A DNA stretch of 64,000 bases, taken from NCBI GenBank assembly GCA_026419785.1, contig JAODTK010004721.1, forward strand, positions 186,001 through 250,000, read 5' to 3'. The notes below the pieces were generated by a model. That model searched no databases. It saw nothing but the letters and a program-made list of their open reading frames with translations, and was not told where the DNA came from. The stretch's first letter is position 1. Each line of letters begins with the position of its first letter. The translations under genes were made by a program, and so were the position numbers. The DNA is from Sclerodactyla briareus. Taxonomy: Eukaryota > Echinodermata > Holothuroidea > Dendrochirotida > Sclerodactylidae. This document shows positions 58,161 through 64,000 of this stretch, one piece after another.

Positions 58161-60290
58161 GTCAAATTGCTACTGGCGCGTACTAAATACACTTTATCGC
58201 ATAGTACCGCCAGTTATGTCCTCTGCAAAACGGGTTTGTTTGTGTGTTGTTTTTGTTGTTGTAACAATTCAATAAAGCTGATTCCTGTTCGAAGCATGGC
58301 TTTCTCAGAACGAATCATTTTGGAGAGGATTATTATTCTGTTCGTCTGTGTAGCTACCACAAGACCCAATTTCCCATGTTCACACAGAATTGGCAATGCA
58401 GTAATTGCAGTCCATTAAACCATGTTCACATAAATCTTTCAATGGGGTCCCTGATGTGTTTCCTGTAGCAAAGCCAGCTACTGTGGTTATTGTGTTATCA
58501 CATGTCCAGTCAAAGCCACACAAATATACGTTGAACTACTCACTGAGTCCCTTCCAAAGTCACTGATTCATCAGCACTCACTTCTTTTAATCTATGGTAG
58601 ACTTGGAACAAAACTGTTCCATGCGAGTACCCAGCAACCTTTGTACAGCTTCCTGTTGCTAAGTAGAGAGGGCTACATGAGCCTAGACGGAGCGGGGGGG
58701 GGGGGGATAATGAAGCCTATCCCCTACTTTCAACAAGTCTTCTCCCACCCTAATTTCACTTGTCTTATTTCGTTAAAGAGCCCGATCGGGTAGGCTTAAC
58801 ATGTGAAATCCGAGGAAATTCTCAACAGAAATCTGGGAAGGGAAAATGAAGATTGGGGCTACGTGTCCGGGCACCTTGCTCAATTCCTGCCCACCCAGGC
58901 GAATCCTGGTGCCGCCCCTGTTAGGGTGTGGATCCTCTAATGCCTTCATTGATCAATTGTTTTCTGTTCTGCCATTTGCAAATGTACCAACATTAGGCGA
59001 AGTTAGGTTGGCAACTTTCAATCTCCTAACTTAGTGTCTCGAAAGGTTTTGGTGTGCTTGGGTGTTAAGGGATCTCTGAAATTTCCGCTAATACTATGGA
59101 GACCACTGAGTTATATTCGCTAGCGATTAGAAGAAAGAAAATCTTTTCTACAAATCTGGGTCATGTCAATCTACACATGAACTGGTGTGTGGTTAAGTTA
59201 ATTATTCTGCTCCTTGCCTGCTCAGATGAATATTCCAATTTCGGGTGAAATCTTGAAAGGTCTCCTTTTGTCTCCGAATTACCTTTAATGTGAATTCCTG
59301 GACACACGGGAATGAGTAGCTGCTGGTAACACTGGCTTTTTGAATTATAATTCAATATATCTGTAGAATATGTATTTCGCGATTTTCCATATTATAACTC
59401 GTCATGCTCCTTTAATGATCCCCGTGGTCCTTAAACACCACATATACCCTTGACCATATGACCTGGTATCATGACATTCCAACTTTTCCGTAAAAGGAAT
59501 GCATTTTGCATTGTTAATATCCTACCCGTAATTTTATGATTGAAAAGGCAAGATATAAAAAAATGGTACATGGACCTTCTTCGAGTAGACTTATTACCAG
59601 TCGTCGTGATGCTCCTTAAAATACACTGGATCCAATGGCCATTCGGCTTTGTCCCTTGATTTTTATCCTGCAATCTGTTGGGGGTGAGTTGCTTGTCCAT
59701 GCAAACAAAATGGCCAAAATAAGCCCCAAGATTACCTTGACCTAAAATCCTGAACCACCACAGAAATACAACTAATTAATGATGGCACTGACTATCATGT
59801 TCATCCAATTCAACCCGTGACTGACGTGCGCTGAAATGCACTCTGCCCTGTCAGATCATACTAAACATCAATAGTTTAGGATCTTGCTGTCAATTGACAT
59901 ATAAACGTAAACGCGTCTCATCAGACTTTTTCAAACTATGTTAACGATAAAAAAATATAAACAAAATTGTTGCTCGTACTTCTCACATCGTCTCTTTGCT
60001 GACGCCACAAATTTTTCGTCCATGACCAAGACTGTAGTAAACTGGCCCCTGAAGCACAAAACACCCTCAGTAATCTTAAAAGGCGGTTTCACGCCAACAA
60101 GCTCACACTCCATTTTGTGAAGACCAACTACACTATTTTCCACGCTAAGATGGTTAACAAGCATTCCTGTCCAGAGGCCTTTGACCCTGAAAGTTCTCAG
60201 ATTTGTCTTTTTCTCTTTTGTCTTTTAAACCTCATATTGATGACCTTTGCAGTGACCTTGCCAAATACACTGACATAATATAATCCTAAA
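58160..60290. other. no further supported gene outside the 58,658-58,544 exon
   Basis: More 5' exons of the polycystin gene must lie upstream, but I found none convincingly between 58,660 and 60,290. A 13 bp G run is at 58,694. A minus-strand open frame at 60,164-59,931 is protein-like in places but has no recognisable domain or clear splice sites. Confidence 0.4.
58544..58658 (-). CDS. PKD1L: probable PKD1L exon, most 5' one seen
   Basis: An acceptor (CCCTCTCTACTTAG) and a strong donor (CTCA|GTGAGT) bound an uninterrupted frame: A-T-G-S-C-T-K-V-A-G-Y-S-H-G, then T-V-L-F-Q-V-Y-H-R-L, then K-E-V-S-A-D-E-S-V-T-L-E-G-T. It ends in phase 2, and the next exon begins with one leftover base, as required. 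I do not have a specific family match for this piece, so its assignment rests on strand, position, splice sites and phase. Confidence 0.55.
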
Positions 60291-60560
60291 TCTCGTTCTT
60301 ATATAGCGCTTTTCCACGTCGAAGACATGCTCAAGCGCTTGACAGATATTACCCCTGATCATTTAGTGACTTGTCACACCCCGTACTATATAGCACGCAC
60401 CTCTCGCTTGTTCTCTTCCGACGCACCATTCCAGTACGTCGCTTCAACCCCCGGGGGACTTCCCAATAGGGCTTGCACATACGGCGCTCGCTACTCTTGA
60501 CAAATCACCTCACAAGGTTACCCACTTTAACACGTGGGTGGCGTGAGACATTTCAGAGAC
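60290..60560 (+). repeat. TTCTTATATAGCGCTTTTCC-type dispersed repeat
   Basis: CTTATATAGCGCTTTTCCAC and CAAGCGCTTGACAGA lie at 60,298-60,345, followed by GC-rich sequence to about 60,550. CTTATATAGCGCATATACCA also occurs at 16,741. I have seen this kind of block as a dispersed repeat in animal genomes; its class is uncertain. Confidence 0.45.
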
Positions 60561-60959
60561 CGATTCTTTGTCCAACGCCCAGCGAAACGTCCTCGGGCTT
60601 CCAACATATCCTGACTATCGGATGATTGTATCTCTCGTCACCGGATCTGACAATGGGCCAACACTGATTTTGTTTGTCTTTACGCTCAGCCTACCTCTAA
60701 CAAAAGTGAACAAGAGTGACAATGTCCACAGTAGCACACCCTTCCAATATATCGTACGATAGTATGCCGTTTACTATGAAATTCGTGTTCATGATTGGCT
60801 CCATTCCCATGACCATGCATCAAACCTGATTTTGTATTTACATGTCATACTTGAATCATTATAGTTAGAAAAAAATTCTAATAGACTGTTCTTTGGTTCC
60901 ACACCTTTGTTACATTTATGTAACAAGGAAAATTGTCTCGCATAATCAGTTGAATAATG

Positions 60960-61260
60960 GACGGATCCGTTTGCAAGAAGGCTTCTTTGGACAAAATTAC
61001 CCCCTAGATGACCTTTGACCTCAAATTCCTGAACAACCCGAAAGGATCATTAGTCACTAATAATACTGAACAAGTTCCATGAACATCCGCTTGTAACTGT
61101 ATAGAAGAAGCATTTTGCAGTTTTTCGCCAAATTACCGGAATTTACCCATACGTCAAATTCCTGAACATGGCCAATCATATATGACCAACTATCATGATC
61201 AACCAATTCATCTGTGGGAGTAACGTTTTGACTGTTCGACGCAAAAATGACCATCAGATG
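60960..61260 (+). repeat. TGACCTCAAATTCCTGAAC repeat copy
   Basis: It contains ATGACCTTTGACCTCAAATTCCTGAACA-type and CATGATCAACCAATTCATCT-type blocks of the family that forms the array at 62,340-63,060. Confidence 0.65.
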
Positions 61261-61269
61261 ACGTAATCA

Positions 61270-62330
61270 ATGACGTAAGTTCCCAGACCGGAAATTTTGA
61301 GGCAGCGTAACTCACCTCACTTCTCACTCATGGAAGCACATGTCTGGAAGGACCTAGCCGCATCCACCCACCGCGAACTATTTTATATAACTTTGCAAAA
61401 ATGATCCCTTTATCATTTTTGGGCGGCAATAACTCAGTAACGGGAAGTACTATGAGGGTGGGGATCGGATATGTTGGATGTCCCCGCCACATCCCGCCCC
61501 TACAAAAAGCAATTGGGGGATCTGAATGAAGAGATAGGCCTACACCCGTTTCTCACCACTCCTTAAAAATGGAACTTCTTGGATTCGCTAATAGGTCTAC
61601 TCACGAAGTGGGAGGGGCCTGAACAAAGGGTAACCTTGGGTGGGCTCGAACCAACTTTCCCCCGATTGCCCTTGGCGTGCTCCTTCCCCGGGGGGACAAA
61701 AATGACCACTATGTACGCCGACTTGTGTTCTAATTAATTGCCTAATTTCCACGATTCGAACAACATTTTCTCGGATTTTCACAAACTTAGTGGACATGTG
61801 CCCCTTCTGCCCCATTAATTTATGAGCAGAATTTAGGTCATCGGAGGTCATTTGAGGTGTCAATTAGCATTATTTATGCACATTTTCCAAATTCCGTTAG
61901 ATTGTCATGATACTGGGTTATTGGATACTCCTAAATTTTCATATAGTTGTCGGGGCTAGGAGGTGAGCAAACTAGCATTATGGGACATATAACGGGACCT
62001 AAACCGTATATCGGGACAGCAAAACAACGTCGGGAATCGGAAAAAGTGCATTATCAGAACCGAGGTCAACACGTGGCAGAAATATTTTATTATTTGAGAC
62101 TAGAGAACCAATGATTCAGAAGCTCATATCACATTCAATGAATATGCTGCCCTATGATACATCAGTTCAAAACCTCAAATCAAAAGCTATTTTGCAAATC
62201 AGTGTCACAAGGTTCATGTTGCAGTCTATGAAAGTGAGTGCAATTAGGTAAATAGCAGTTCAATATTCTCTCGCAGTATGTGTTTTTTCTAGGAAACATG
62301 TTGTATTCTGGCATATATTCACACAAAATA
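61270..62330. other. no recognisable feature
   Basis: No exon, RNA gene or complete element seen. A GTGAGT donor-like site near 61,312 on the minus strand is not preceded by a convincing exon. Confidence 0.4.
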
Positions 62331-62339
62331 ACTGAACCT

Positions 62340-63060
62340 GACCCCTAGATGACCCTTGACCCCCAAATTCCTGAACACCCTGTATGCACCACTGGTCACT
62401 GATGACACTGGCTATCCACAGTCACTGAACATCCGAACTAGAACTGTGGAGATGAAGCATTTTGACCGTTTGAGACCTCCAAAAATGACCCTTTGAGGTA
62501 AAAATGACCCCTAAATGCTGCTGCTCAGAAAAACCCCTTGAAAACCCCGACAGGTACCACTACTCAATAGTACTACTGACCAACCACGAAGACAATCCAA
62601 ATTAATCTGTGGGATGAGAAACATTTAGCATATTTTCGCAAAATGGCAGAAACTGTGATTTCTGAAAACCCTGTATGCACCATTGGTCAGTGTTGACACT
62701 GACAACACATCACGATCATCCAAATCAAACTGTAGGAGAAGCATTTTGACCGTTTGAGACCCCAAAATGACCCTTTGGGTTCAAATAACCTCTATATGAC
62801 TTTTGACCCAAAATCCTTGAACACCCTACAATTACCACTAGTCAATAGTACTACTGACCAACCACGAAGACAATCCAAATTAATCTGTGGGATGAGAACT
62901 GACCCCTAATGACCCTTGACTCAAAATTCCTGAACACCCTGTATGCACCATTGGTCAGTGTTGACACTGACAACACATCACGATCATCCAAATCAAACTG
63001 TAGGAGAAGCATTTTGACCGTTTGAGACCCCAAAATGACCCTTTGGGGTCAAAATGCCCG
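62340..63060 (+). repeat. tandem array, period about 270-280 bp
   Basis: CTACTGACCAACCACGAAGA recurs at about 62,573 and 62,850. TGTATGCACCATTGGTCAGT recurs at about 62,672 and 62,940, followed in both cases by an identical run through CATTTTGACCGTTTGAGACC. An older third partial copy starts near 62,340. Confidence 0.9.
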
Positions 63061-63227
63061 CTTACGGGTACCAAACTATCGATGGTACTACTAACTGGCT
63101 GATAATTTTCAGGAAAATCAGTTCATCCGTAGGAAGACAGTTTGCGTATTTTTCTAAATGGCTGAAACTAATCCTTAGATGACCCTTTTTCACCACTACA
63201 GATGTCCACTTACTAGGTCATCAGTGT

Positions 63228-63268
<41 letters not shown>

Positions 63269-63270
63269 AT
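63228..63270 (+). repeat. (GACA)n microsatellite
   Basis: About ten GACA units. Confidence 0.97.
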
Positions 63271-63479
63271 GCGTTCTATTCGGTACCGGTTTCCTGGCAC
63301 ATCCCGGAATTTACCGTATCTATGGGAATTGCTTCTAAGGGGATGTTCCAATTGGACTGAAAATGAGAATCGTTCGGACGTGGTCAAACCCCCACACCGG
63401 CAACCTCCCGGGATAAAGCCATAACAAGCTATCGATAGTCCGCATGTCATGTTATTTATTGCAGAATCTATGCGATCAT

Positions 63480-63560
63480 GTCGGTGTGCGTATGTGCTGC
63501 GTGTGTGTATGTTGTGGGTCTCCAGCTGTGTGTTGGTAGTGTGTGTGTGTGTGTGAAAGC
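63480..63560 (+). repeat. GT-rich microsatellite
   Basis: Imperfect (GT)n with the best run at 63,539-63,555. Open frames rich in V-C-V are products of it. Confidence 0.9.
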
Positions 63561-64000
63561 ACGATATCTGAAGAACGGAGGCTATGCAATGTTTTTACAC
63601 TGTTCGGCGTCAAGAGGCGTCGTACTGCGCTGTACTGCGAACATTCGTGAACACGCGCAGCATACATGCGAACATCCTGCAAACATTTCCTGCACAACGT
63701 AGCGGTTCGTGCAAACGATCGCAAACCACTCTCAACACGTTCGCAGACAGCAACCCTTGGGATAAGTTCAGAGAATGTGGAGAGAAGAGTTCATCGCAGT
63801 TGCGTGTGATCTACAATGTTGTATAGGAGTGAGACATGGAGTTTGAGGGAACGAGAAGGCGACTCTGAGGAGGACTGAGACAGCAATGGGAGCACCCTAT
63901 GTGGTGCTGAGGTTATGGCAGGAATAAGGCCGCGGACCGAACGGACTTACTCGATTTGAAGGGAAGGGTGGGAGCACCGGCAAAGGCGACTTGAGTGCGG

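Larger units (their letters stand above)
14379..58658 (-). other. PKD1L: polycystin-1-like (PKD1L2-type) gene, 13 exons reported, 5' end outside the window
   Basis: This is the gene-level span. The product is a large polycystin-1-family membrane protein with an extracellular REJ/GAIN region, a GPS cleavage site, a first transmembrane helix, a cytoplasmic PLAT domain, further helices and a C-terminal polycystin channel module. Members act as receptor-channel subunits in cilia and other membranes, often with a PKD2-type partner. The exons are listed separately. Consensus splice sites and matching phases connect almost every pair. Introns range from about 1.0 to 9.8 kb and are filled with repeats. 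The C-terminal stop is at 14,381-14,379 and the N-terminus lies beyond the window. Many single-base frame changes interrupt the longer exons. I read these as probable assembly indels, but a young pseudogene cannot be excluded from one sequence. Confidence 0.9.

Noticed and set aside
59931..60164. Protein-like minus-strand frame, considered as a further 5' exon of PKD1L
   Set aside because: No match to REJ or other polycystin segments and no convincing acceptor and donor pair.
61310..61380. GTGAGT donor-like site with short open frame, considered as a PKD1L exon
   Set aside because: The frame is very short, has stops nearby and no family resemblance.

Overview
The window reads as nuclear DNA from an animal, probably a marine invertebrate. 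It is moderately AT-rich, full of microsatellites and LINE and MITE debris, and its one gene of known type is cut by introns of 1 to 10 kb. There are no operons, ribosome binding sites or prokaryotic-style genes. I cannot name the species from sequence alone.

One gene dominates: a polycystin-1-like (PKD1L / PKD1L2-type) receptor-channel on the minus strand, read from about 58,660 down to about 14,380. Thirteen exons are reported, twelve well supported; the most 5' one (58,658-58,544) is weaker. In protein order they give: extracellular REJ/GAIN-type sequence (58,658-58,544; 57,498-57,233; 54,728-54,623; 47,744-47,412); the GPS autoproteolysis site (46,208-46,057 and 43,874-43,645), which also carries the first membrane helix; the PLAT domain (41,089-40,808 and start of 30,961); the next membrane segment and a long cytoplasmic loop (30,961 to about 29,654); the following helices (25,178-24,912; 19,636-19,409; 17,383-17,275); and the polycystin extracellular domain plus channel (about 15,607-14,379). 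Where both splice sites are visible, exon phases join correctly. The N-terminus lies beyond position 64,000. The longer exons are broken by many one-base frame changes but no independent stop codons were seen and splice sites are intact. This looks more like uncorrected indels in the assembly than a decayed pseudogene.

The introns and the 14 kb downstream are mostly mobile and repetitive DNA. They hold LINE reverse-transcriptase remnants (23.7-24.3, 27.9-29.6, 36.1-37.1, 49.9-52.6 and 52.6-53.4 kb). They also hold a family I call R1, a roughly 1.5 kb element made of dimeric ~280 bp units and ending in a hairpin, with copies from 10.8 to 58 kb. Further contents are a Harbinger-like inverted-repeat element with TTA duplications (16 kb), an inverted-repeat element with an 8 bp duplication nested inside an R1 end (45.7 kb), several minisatellites, and a CpG/GC-rich island of unknown origin (33.5-35.8 kb).

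No second gene is certain. A splice-bounded open segment at 7,799-7,630 (minus) is the best orphan candidate. The most distinctive local structure is an ~86 bp tandem array at 56,881-57,215, apparently made by duplication of the adjacent PKD1L exon end together with its splice donor.
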